Positions 46,791-58,700 of a stretch of 64,000 nt of DNA are shown here, one piece after another. Location: NCBI GenBank assembly GCA_023634235.1, contig JAMKCF010000003.1:13610742-13674741 (forward strand), given 5' to 3'. Each line of letters begins with the position of its first letter. Position 1 is the first letter of the stretch. The position numbers and the translations under genes are program-made. The stretch comes from Pisaster brevispinus. Lineage: Eukaryota; Echinodermata; Asteroidea; Forcipulatida; Asteriidae. Below the pieces are notes generated by a model that was given only the letters and a program-made list of their open reading frames with translations, was not told the origin of the DNA and made no database searches.

Positions 46791-49762
46791 GCAGCTCAAC
46801 GTACATGAAGGTGTCCCAAAACCACAGAAATTGAGGTAAAGTAACTGTAAACTTTCAACAACGCCTAGATTTGTTTTGTAAACAAAATTCAGTGGACCAT
46901 TTTATTGGGACGTTCTGGACTCACCTTACTCTTCAGCGGAGACCCATTCTGGCATAAAAACCTTGTCAATGTCTCCTCTTGTAGGCTCTATGCTCTATAT
47001 TCTTAAATGGAAAAAAACACAGATTTCTTTTGGAATGAGTGGAAGACAACTTATCACACACAGCAAAGGTCAGCAGCTCGAGCTAAACGCACAGCAGGCA
47101 TGTTCTATCTGCATCGACAGCGGAGGTCACGGCTTGCCCTGTCGAGTGAAAACGCGGATGTTCATCGTTAAAACCTTCCCCCGAGGGAACGAACCGATGG
47201 CACTGTTTTAAAGGGAGTTTCACTTTCACTTGATGCGTTTTAGAACACGATTTCACTTTATTGTATACGATGAGGAAGTTGAGAAGACCAGAATAGTACA
47301 ACAACGACCACTGTCTTCATAGCTCTCAGTTTGGGGTAACAATTTTTTTTAAAGAAATGATAATTCACTAAACATGTTGATAAAGGCCTATTTTTTTTAC
47401 CCACTTAATTTTGTTTTCAGACAAAATCTAAAATCCGGATTGTGTTTACCTCAATCATATTAAAGAATGGAGGAACTTTCCATTAATGCTTACTTTTTTT
47501 GCAAGCACCTTATAGCAACTTATTAAAGTTCAAGCCATACCTTTTAATACTGTGAAAGACCTTTTTTTTCCTCTTTTTTTTCAAGTAGTGTACGTTCGTT
47601 GTTGTTGTTGTTTTTAAAAACCTTTGTTGTGCTTTTCGCTTTTTAATGGTTTTAATTTCAAAAGTAAACTGCTTGCAGTAAAAAAGGGTAGTTAAAACAT
47701 CAAAACTGAATTGCATCAATTGACAACTAAATTTACGTATTGGCGAAACAAAATAAAAGTATAAAAATTAATATTGCACAAAAAGTATTGCAACAAAACA
47801 AAACAAAGCAAAACGAAACTAAACGAAAGGAAATGAAGCGAAAATAAACAAATACTATTTAACAATACAAAATGAACTGTTTGCAAGCATATTTTTACCG
47901 GCCTGTCACTTCGACTTCATCCATCTTCCCCGCCCTGGGAGAATGGGGCAGAATGGCAGTATTTGGCTTTCAAATGAAACTGCCAGCAGTGTTAGGGGTT
48001 ACGAATGGGAACTGTCAGCCCCCCCCCCCCCAACCAACCACCACCACCACCACCACCACCACCACCACCACCACATCCGCCAGCAGCGAAAATTGTAAAC
48101 TTTAGGGAGGCATCAAGGGGTGTACACTTTTTTTCTCGATAGGGGTCACTTCTGGTCAATTAAAACTGAAGTTTCCGTTTGCATTTGTGCTAAAATGAGC
48201 CCCTTTTAAGAGCTCTTGTTGCGGCCGTTTTCCTTTAAAAGAAAAAATAACAAAAAATCTGACGTGGAGTGAAAAACAAATACATTGTCTTCGTGTACAA
48301 AAAATCATAAAATAAATAGTAAAAAAAAAAAAAAAAAAATCGAAATTACTACCGGTACATAAAAGCTTATAAAATGTAACATTAAATGTTACCAAGAAGA
48401 AATTTTCACCTTGATAATTTTTAAAATCTAAACTTAACTTCCAGATTTCAAATGGGTGGGGGGGGGGGGGGGGGGGGGAGGTGGGCATGGACTAACTTGC
48501 TTTGACATGAATCAGGAAGGGGGTGTGTTGGCACGTGCTCCGGCCCCTGTGCCCTGGCCCACGGCGTTCCCCTTTAGTTACGCCACTGCCCCTGCAAGGA
48601 TTCCTTCGGTTGGCCTCCATGTTGGATGATAACTTCAAACATGACAGGAAACGTTCCTTTCATAAACAACACTTTGTTTATAATGGCAGCCTTTATTTTT
48701 TTTAGCGTGGACAAAGTATCGTTTTATTTGCTCCATTTATTTATTTATTTTTTTACGGCGCACACGCCCTTCCTCAAAATAAAAAAATCCTAGAATCCTT
48801 GTTGATCACTCTGTTTTCCCCTTTTTTCAAAAGTGTCACGAAATCACATCTATTCGTAAAGATAGAAATCGTTTTCCCAATTTTATTTTGCATGTAAAAT
48901 TTTGGTACGGAAATGAGCATACCGGTACTCTTTGCAATGATGCATCAATACTTGGCCGCACCCCCCCCCCCCAAAAAAAAAGAAAAAAAGATACCATACT
49001 TGCAATCGCTCTTGTCGCATCAAAATTTATACGCCCCCGCAAAACGCCTTCGTCATTGGATCGGCACGAATCTTTCTGGGAGCGGCTGCTTTCGTTTAGG
49101 CCTATACTAGTCTAGTGATTTGACGAAAATATCAATGAGGTCAGCTGAACGCAATGCGGGTTTTTTAAAAGCTAAAATTCATAATATTACAGTTTTTAAA
49201 TTAAAAAATGATCATTGTTGATGACAGCGGAACCGTGTTCAAAACAACCTTTGACCGTATATACCGGCAGCGCCCTCTTTTTCGTCCAATCAGTGTTACT
49301 ACCGTGATTGACCGCACGTTCTCTGCTGGCACTCGGCCATTTTGCCGAGTGCTTCACATGACTTCAATACTACACACTACATTTTGCCTGGCTGCTATCT
49401 GACTGAGCACTCCCTCTCCTTTACTCACACCTCTAACTACACCAGTAGGTCCTCTGCTCTTCTCGTCAAGCCATTTGCACGGAAATTTTTTTTTTTGAAA
49501 AGGGTGAGTTTGTTATTGTATTATTTTGTTTAAAGGTTTTTTAGGGCTATTTTCTGAGGTGGTGAATGGCGTTTATTTTGAGTGGTACATGGTTGTTTTT
49601 TCTCAACGGCAGCTCTGTGTTATTTTCGTCCCCATTTAAATTGTTCAATGCATTTGCTTGATGCACTGTGCAGTATCTATCTGCATGCACTGCAACCTCT
49701 TTCGATATTGGTCTGAGCATGCGCAGTTTGCCATAACAACACATCGCAATGTTTCACCTAAA

Positions 49763-52700
49763 ATGGCAGCGAGTGGATTAGAACGGGACGATGGCGGGCT
49801 GAAAATCGAACCGAATTTCGAGCTTTTGGCGATACTTTTAGCCCTTGCACTGCAGGAGGAAGACGCAGAAAGATTTCTAGAAGTATATGATAACATTGTA
49901 CCAAAGTCACTGTCCACTTGTGAGGTAAGAAAAAATGAAGAATTTAGACACATCAACCACCACACCATCCACCACCGAAAACTCTAGTATTCGTAAGAAT
50001 TAACTGGATTATGTTTCAGTTATGACTTGTCTTTCTGAGCTTTTGTAGGTCTGCACTAAGAATGCATTCTACATAAATACCAAAATATGCCACTTGGTTG
50101 CAGTTACTGTTTGTTAATGCTTTTGTTTTTGTTTTAAACTTAGTATTGTTTTGTTAATCACAGTTTAAAAATTAAGTCAAATTTATCAATCAAACTTACA
50201 TTCATTTCAACATTATTGTGACAATAAACTGCTTTGATTCCATATTTTCAAATTTATCAATCAAAATTACATTCAACATTATTGTGACAATACTGCTTTG
50301 ATTCCATATTTAACCTTCATGTCAGACACTCAGCCTTGATCATCCCATGATTGGGTAGGATAACAAATGTTGGTAATAATAGCTCTTCATCTTTAAGTAA
50401 GGTCTTTTCACAAATATCCCAGCTACTATACCAAGTACGAGTGCCATGCCCGAGTGTACTCCTACCCTAGAACTATGCAGTTTGTTCTGCTATTGTCCGG
50501 AACGAACAGCATAATTCTAGGAGTAGCCTGAGTATAGTTCAAGTTACACTGTACTGGACACACCAATGCTTTTTTAACATTTGACTGTTTGGACATTTAT
50601 TATCTGGCAAGTGGCATAGGGGCAGAGTGAATGCTCTTGTTGTTAAACTAAACATCGGTTCAGATTTTAATTTAGCCAAAATTGTATGTTTTTTAAAAGA
50701 AACTTATTTGACACAATCGTGTTAACCAACTGTAGTAAATTACATCTCTTGTGGATAATGGATTTTGGAGCAACTTTGTTTGTCACTTTCTGCTTTGGAG
50801 TTTTGAGTCGTGTTGGGGTTTAGTACAGTGGTATCAACAACATACACAATTAGCATTCACTTGGACCCTAGATAGGCCTACACCAGATAATGTCCCCCCT
50901 CCCAAAAAAAAAAAAAAAAAAAAATGAAAGCAAATTGTTGGGTCCAGTAAGACAGACCAGCCTGAGTGATATTTTAACGTAGGCAGTTTTCCTTGTGAGT
51001 GATACTTTAGTTGGCAAATTTCCTTGGTAAAGGCAATGTAGGCCACCTCCACAGTCATGGCAGAAAAAAGGTCGCCTCGTGAATAGAAATGTTGGAGAGA
51101 AATTAACAAATTTTCTAGAACATTTCAAGGGGCACCAAGGCAATAATGACCATTGGCAAGAGATGATCGCCTTCATTGCCTGCGGCAGTTTCAAGTAACT
51201 GGCTTGGTTCCATCAATTCAATCATAAATAAGATCTGCATCAATCTAATATTATAAGTATACAGTGTATAGACTCTTGAATGTAGAACAGGTTTACACTT
51301 GACAGACTTGCACAGTATACAAATTACAATACTTGATGATCTGATAAGTCTGACATTAGCTTTACACATATGTGATGAACTGGCTACCCATTCAAAAGTT
51401 CACCGTTGTCATTGTTTTGAATGGTGTTTACTACTTTAGGCCTGGGCGACTAGTTGGACTAGCGTCAAAGTCGCAACTACTGATTGATAATGTCTAGTTG
51501 CGACTGCCGCTTTTCAATTACCTGGTGAACCCCGCCGTGAAGACTACTGAAAAAATAATTGCGACTAGTCTTGAAGTCGTGACTAATTGAAGTGTGACTA
51601 GTTGGATAGCGAATTTCACTGGTTGCCCAGGCCTAATTGTCGGTTGTCTGCTCTGATAGCTTGTTGCATCAAAAGAGTTGCTTACTACAATGGCCTCCAT
51701 TGCAATGCATGCTTCACTTTTCAGCCTAAATTTTCACCATCTTGCACTCTGCAGCGATCCACAATTTTTGGTTTTGAAAATTGTTGTGGCTAGTGTCTAA
51801 GTCGCTGCTAGTGTCTAAGTTGTAGATTTATAAATCATCATTAATACTTTGGAAAGAGAGCAGAATCCAACCACCACATTTAAATTATTTGTACCCAAAT
51901 TTTTTTTTACTTCGATAGATAAGTTGTAAGACTAAAAAACTATATTTTTAATTTTTTTATTTGAATTTTTAAATTTTTTATTTAAATTATTTATATTATT
52001 TTCGTTTGAAGGGAGCAAAGAATCCCAGCCTGAATTGTTTGTTCACTTTCAAGAAGTTACGCAATGGTCCAGGCCTGGTGCATTTTATGAGAACAGTATT
52101 TAGTCAGGTTCTGTTATTTTTCATTGTGAAAACAATGAAAATGTTTCATTGTGACAATGATTCTCAATAAAATAATTTATTTGGAAGTTCCCTAAATGAT
52201 ATTGTTCAGAGGCATGGTAATGTTTCTTTAATACCATCGTGACGTGGTTTATTTATTTGTTTAATTGTTTATTCATTTCAACTGGGTTGCCCATCATGCC
52301 CATTCAGTGGCAACCACTGGTCTCCCATGGGTCCCAGCTTGTACTGAGATACAATAAAAATTAAACAGCAAAAAAGAACACAAACTTTTTATAATGTAAT
52401 ATTAAAAAATGCATAGTAAAAATAAACACCCCGTGTGCATAGTAAAAATAAACGCGTGGTTAATTTACAATATTTGGTATTCATATCATTTCAAACACTG
52501 GGGCAATTTTAAACCTACATGTACAACCTTCATCATCATTACGCGTTAAATTTAACATTCAAGAGTCATCATAAGAACTATGGATTTTATCAGAGCTGCT
52601 GTACGAAAGCCACAGACAAGCTGATCATCTTATCCTCATCTTAGTCTGTACAAGTTCTGAAAGACAGGCCTGAAATTTCATCTTTGAGAGGGCAGGGCCA

Positions 52701-55700
52701 CTTTCATCTTACAAAGAGCACTTCCATTGGAAAATCTTAAATTCTGTTGAAAAGTTCTGAAGGGGCACCATGAACAAGACCAGAGCAATAGAGACCATAG
52801 TCTCCACTCTCCATGTAATCCTAGGCCTGGAAACACGAGTGATCCAGTTTAGAAAATAAGTTTTTTGAAATGTAAATTGTATGAGATCAATTAAAATGTA
52901 TTTATTGAAGAAAATAGTTGCCCCCTTTTTTTTTGGATCTAGCAATAAAGATTTATGGTTTATAGAACTCTCTTAATCTCTTTCCTATTCAAGCAAAATT
53001 GAAATTTTACTGTAAAAGCTTGATTATCAAATTATGTGTTTAAACAGTACCATCAAGTTCTTTATAAATTCTGTGGTGGCCCTAAATCCACACACAGTGT
53101 ACGATACGCGTGCACGAGTCCTGCTCGGTGGTTACAAAGTATGAGTTAGATTGCAGTCGTCTGTAGACTCTCATGGGGCTTGGCGGAGCTCTGTTCCCCA
53201 CAAACTGGCCGGACCCGAAGGGTCGGGAGTGCTGGCATAGGGAAGCAGGCATCCAGAATGAGGGGGTTAAGTGTGCCAGTTTGTCGATAGTGGGCTTGGG
53301 CTAATTACGACAATGTACATGTTGCTTAAAAAAATGCCAAATTCCCAAGCATGCAACACAACGCGTTCTGCTCACAAACCAGCAGAATACATTTTGTACA
53401 AAATTTAGTGCAGTATTGACATGGATGTTTTTTATGCAGGACTGTATGGGATACCAATTAAGGTCCATTTTTTTCTTCTGAAAGATGTGAACAATGCGAT
53501 GAAGGTTATCTCCCATACAAATACATGTCATTGTCAGACAATAGTAATTTTTTAAAGCAGCATAGGCTAGCACAACCTTCTGTTGTGAATTTGCAAGTAA
53601 CTATGGGATCTTCCATGAGGGATGTGTTGTGGATGCAAACATTTGGATACAGACAACTGAATAAAACCCCAGACCATGTATACAATGTAGGACACACACA
53701 GGATATTATTTTTATGCCTGTTGTTGGACATGGGTGAGTGGTCCTAACCGCAGCTGTACTTGGTTTATCCATACACTTTACACTACAGGCACACTGCACT
53801 GTCATTTATATTGATAAAAAGATCCCACATACACTACATGTATGCACACGCAGTGAAGATTGTCTAACCTACACACTGTATAGGGGGTGTCAGAGAGAGA
53901 TATATTCTTTGCTGGTAGAATGTCTATTTTGCTTCATTTGAAACATGTCAAATTGGGGGTGGAAAGCAATTTAAATATCAGTTACTTTTAACTTAATGGT
54001 CTCAACATGAAAGATCGTTCGTACAACTCTGCAGTTTTTCAGTCTGGATCATCCAACTGATACAGATCAATGTGAGCTATTGAACATTTCAGATAAAATA
54101 AACCCCAAAACACAGGCTCCAGTTAAAGGTCAAAAGTTATTGATATCCGATTCGAATGCACATGAATTTTCACAAAATTTGATTTGGATTTATTTGTGCA
54201 ATATTTTGAGCCCAAGTACCTTAATACTAGTGGAGGGATCTTCTTTGTTTTTGTTACATTTGTAGTGTTTTAGTATTTATCAACCAGTCTTCCACACCTA
54301 CTTTTCAATTTAAAACTGGTGCTCAGTAAACTAAAGGATAAAATTAAATATTGACAACATTTTCAGGCAAAAATGGCATTTAGATGTTCTGCAGATTTGA
54401 GCGCTTGTATCACTGGGGATTTTGTCCCCCTGTTGAGTCTGTCATACATTGTACAGTAAAGTGTGTTGAAATGTTGTCTGACATCGCCCTCTTTTGACTG
54501 ATCTTCCTTCAGCTCATATTAATTTACTGCATGGGAGACACACACACTGTGGGGGGGGGGGGGGGGGGACAAAATCCCCTATGACACCATTATAAAACGG
54601 CACCTGGGCACCTGTTCATTATAGCTTTTGACACACACTGCAGTGTATGCAGTGTGTACAATACACTGTCTGTTTTACCATGGTTTTACACATAAAATAT
54701 GCATGTACTATGTCATGCAATGTAGACCAGTATGAGTATTGTATTGTATACAGTTCGCTATGTATGTACATGTACACGTGTACACACACGATGAATATGT
54801 ACAGTACATGTATGTGGTGCCCATGTACTTTGTATACGCATACAGTTGTGTGTATTTGGTAGTGCTTGGTAAATCAATGAGTGGGTGTGTCAAATAAAGA
54901 GCGTCCATAGTACACACTGTTACCATCAATGCCAATCATGAGAGGTTATAAAGCCTGTATCATTGCAATTTCCATATCAGTATACATATGCTTCCTTTGA
55001 TCCTAAAATTTGGTTTGTGTATCTGGTGTAAAGTTGAAAGGCTCAAGGTACAAATAGTAAGTGTAGTGTTTACTCTTGAAACTCGTTTCATATTTTTCAT
55101 GTTGTACATGTACTACATGACACAGAATGGGGCAAGATCAGTACGTCAAAAAAGATCATTATGTTGGTGGCTAGCCATGTATCTTTTTCTATGTTTGTTT
55201 TAAAAATGAAACAAATGTGCCCAGCTGTTTTGAATGGTATATTTGATGTACATGTAGGCCTTGCCCTAACCCTACCCCTACCGTATTGATGTAAGAAATG
55301 TTCCATCCATTCTCATGATTTTAAGACTCAAGTACATACATGTACATTACATGCTACATGTAGTACATCTAAAATATATTTTATTGGACAGGATATTTGT
55401 TCGGTACAGGTACAGGTACAAGTGCAGTGTTTTCTTGTAGGATTCATTCCTTTAGATGTTCCTTTACCCATGTGTTTATTATATACTCATTTTGAGTCCG
55501 TATTCATATGAAACATTCAATATACATGTATTCAAAACATTGCTGATTTAAGCAGTTCACATGCATCATACATGATATTGATACAATCACCATACATCCC
55601 GATTCCAAAGATTTGTTTCCAATTGACAAAAACAATGAAATATTCCCACAACTGTGCTGGAACTTTCAGGGTTTAGTTTCTTTACTCATGTTCACAAGAT

Positions 55701-58700
55701 GTTCACAAAGCACACTATGCAGGTGTGGCAGGAAATTCTGTCTCCCCCCCCCCCCCAGATTCTCTCCCCCAGAGATTCTGGTCCCCCCCCCCCCCCCATA
55801 CGGCAAACTGTGTACAAACTTCTCATGAGAGCGCCCTCTTTTGAATCAACCTCCTCCAGCCCAGCCCATGAGTGAACCTCGCACCAACCGGGTGCATGTA
55901 CAGTACCGGCCACAAGTAATTCCAAAGCCCCGCGGGTAACTCGCGGGGCTTAACGAGTGCGTGCCGGGGACCCCCGCAAAATACCCGCGAGTGTGCGGGG
56001 ATCCCCGCAAAAATCACCGTGGGCCACGCAAAATACTTGCGAGGCACCGCAGAAGCCCCGCAAGACTGCAATTGCTTCGGGGTCTCAAAATTAACGGTCG
56101 CCCGGTCGCCAAATGCGAGTGAAAACAGCAGCGGGCGAGTCAAAATCCTTCCTTTACTAGCCAACCGGGCGAGTCAAATAATTGTTCCTTTTCATAATAA
56201 ATGAGGGGTACAGTGGTAAAATCCCAAAGAGAGATTATTTATAAGTTCGTAAAATGGTTTGGCAAGTTTTGACATTTCTAGATCGTTCATAAGTAAAACA
56301 CGCACGCACGTGCACGTGCACGCACACATAACCACATGGTAGTGAGTATCCACAGGCCCAACGTTCGCTCGCCTGCCTGTAGTCCCCACACACGCACACA
56401 ACACATGGTGTATTGTACAGTACAACAGCAGGTCCAAAGTCCATCCTAAACAACAATCCGCACGCTGTGATTGGCCCGTCAATAAATTCATATTCATAAG
56501 AAAGCTTGGCTAGCCTCCAACTCTGTACACGTTCACGAGTCGAGTAAACAAATGCTGCACAATGTGGCGCACGCCTGCGGATTCTGTACTATACACAGCG
56601 TTGGGTTAAGGCTATTCAAGCATCGACAACTTTTGCCTCAATCGTGCGTCGTCGATCGATCGTTAACATGAAGATTTCATTGCAAAAGAAGTTCTATAAA
56701 ACCGATTCTCAAATCACAAATCCATGAAAATGGTTGTTGATTGAAAAAGGATTATTGAGGGCAGAAATTAGGGGATAAGATCGCAAATTTCCGTGTGTGT
56801 GTCCGTTTGAGAACAATTTTTCTGAGGCCTTGAAAAGAATCACGGTCGTACTTTATCACCAAATGCATGGTATGGACAGAGATTCAATTTTTCAATGTAG
56901 TTGGAGCATCGCTGGTCACCCTAAGCATGCTGGCAGGAAAACAGCTGCCCTTGCAAGGTACCAGTCATCCATGAGGCTTCTGTCGGTAGCGCAGGGAAAT
57001 GCAGGAGCAGTCATGGCGGCCGCGCAGCGCAGGGATTTTTTTACACGATTTCTTTCATTGATTGATGTTTGAGGTTTTGTGAGTTCAGCTTAAAGTTGAA
57101 TAAAGCATGGAAGAATTTATTCGTCCATGGGTGAAGCATGGAGGGGTGAAGTACATGTAAGTTTATTAGAATGATATTACATGTGGAAATTGTTCTACGT
57201 ACATTTACATGTGTGTGTACGAGTTCGTTGCAGGACCTTTACAGGTCCCCGCAACGCAGGTCCACGACACGTTCCCCGGCTTGCGGGGCCCCCGTTCCGT
57301 CCCCGCAGAATCCCCGCGGGGCTTCGGGGAGCCCCGTACCCGCCACGCAGTTTACCCGCGGGTACTCGCACGCAACTCGCAGGGTTTTGGAATTACTTGT
57401 GGCCGGTACTGTATAGTGTATCTATATTACATTGATGTAGCTTTTTTCAGTGACTAGCCAGCAGGACCAGCTACATTCCTGGCCATATCTCATTCCCCCC
57501 CCCCCCCCCCCCGGCCCCCTTACAATGTTGGCTCATTGCGCGGTCTGTGCTCCAGCTGGGGTTAACAACATTGAACGGGGGAACATGAGAGGGTATGTTT
57601 ATTGCTTATTGTTATAAGCATTTTTGCCGGGATTGTAGCTTGTCATTTCACTAGTCCTGCCAGCTTTTTCACTGGTCCGCATTTAAAGGACGTCTGTACT
57701 TCTGGTTTTTGGCCATGAATTGAATCCCATACATGTACATGTCTTTTGTACGGGACTTTATTTTTACACCATGAACATTTCGAGCAGGCAGGGGTTTTAC
57801 AGCTTTGGGAAGCAATGAACTAGCTAGATGCAAAACCTCTTCGACAAATTTTGACTGGTCCTCAGGAGTTATAACTGGCACTGTTAAGGGAGAATGCTGT
57901 GTAAACCTACAGTGAAATCAGTTTTCAGGCCCCCCCCCCAAAAAAAAAAAATCAATTTCATTTTACATTCCCTTAAAAATGTCAGCCTTTGTAAAACTGT
58001 TATGATTTGTGCACATACATGTAGCTGTTGTATACATAGTGCATAGTACGTTCTGTATTTCGTATTATTTCATTCAGAAGTGAAAGTAATTTTTAACAAA
58101 AATATTCATGGTAGTAAGGTGCAATAAGCAGTCATTGTAAACAAGGTTTCGGTTCTGGATTACCATTATCTGTATTCCATTGTCTGTATTGTTCCCCTTT
58201 GATCCGTGTACATTGTAGTACATGTACATTTTAAAACTCATGCATGACCTTTTATTTTTACCACAATGCTGCCATCAAGATGCACAATGTGATTAGCAGG
58301 TTTTTGTAAGGCCTCAGTGGAGTTCAACATTTAAAAGAGAGAGAGAGAAAAAAGAAAGAATATTTACATGCATGATAAATAAGGAGGGGTGCTTTTGTCA
58401 CAATGTATGTAGGGCTAAATATCTCAAAATGAGTTTTAACATTGCCAGATGCATATAAAAAGCAGGCTCCCTACCTAAGTGTACATGTGTGTAAGTAGTG
58501 CTGTTTTTTTGCCCTTGGAAAAAAACCAGACAAAATTGTGATTAAAAAGCTTGAAAAGGTTGTGTTAAAGCCTACTTTGTATGCAGGTCAGCCTCTGTAC
58601 TCAATTAAATGTTCCAACTTTTTTCTAAGGACCAAATAAAAATATCATGCCTGTGTACATGGTTTAAGCTTTTTAGTAAATTGGTGATACACTGTAAGTG

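Larger units (their letters stand above)
45120..49762. other. Intergenic region between divergent PRDM and the unrecognised gene
   Basis: Holds the triplet tract, the duplication, a (CCA)n run at 48026-48074, a poly(G) run near 48460-48478 and poly(C)-poly(A) near 48960. The promoters of both genes must lie here. A TTGACCGTATATACCGGC segment about 500 bp before the start codon at 49763 is the only TATA-like candidate I noticed, and it is weak. Confidence 0.4.

Noticed and set aside
47872..48105. 77-residue plus ORF with a threonine run
   Set aside because: The threonines come from a (CCA)n microsatellite; no supporting homology.
56797..57072. 91-residue ORF containing ATGGCGGCC in a CpG-rich stretch
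   Set aside because: It lies in the core of the TA-flanked element, ends quickly and has no donor that extends a frame; noted only as a promoter-like feature.
57669..57881. 70-residue minus ORF with plausible composition
   Set aside because: Entirely within a MITE-like copy whose relatives at 16498 and 61297 do not keep the frame.
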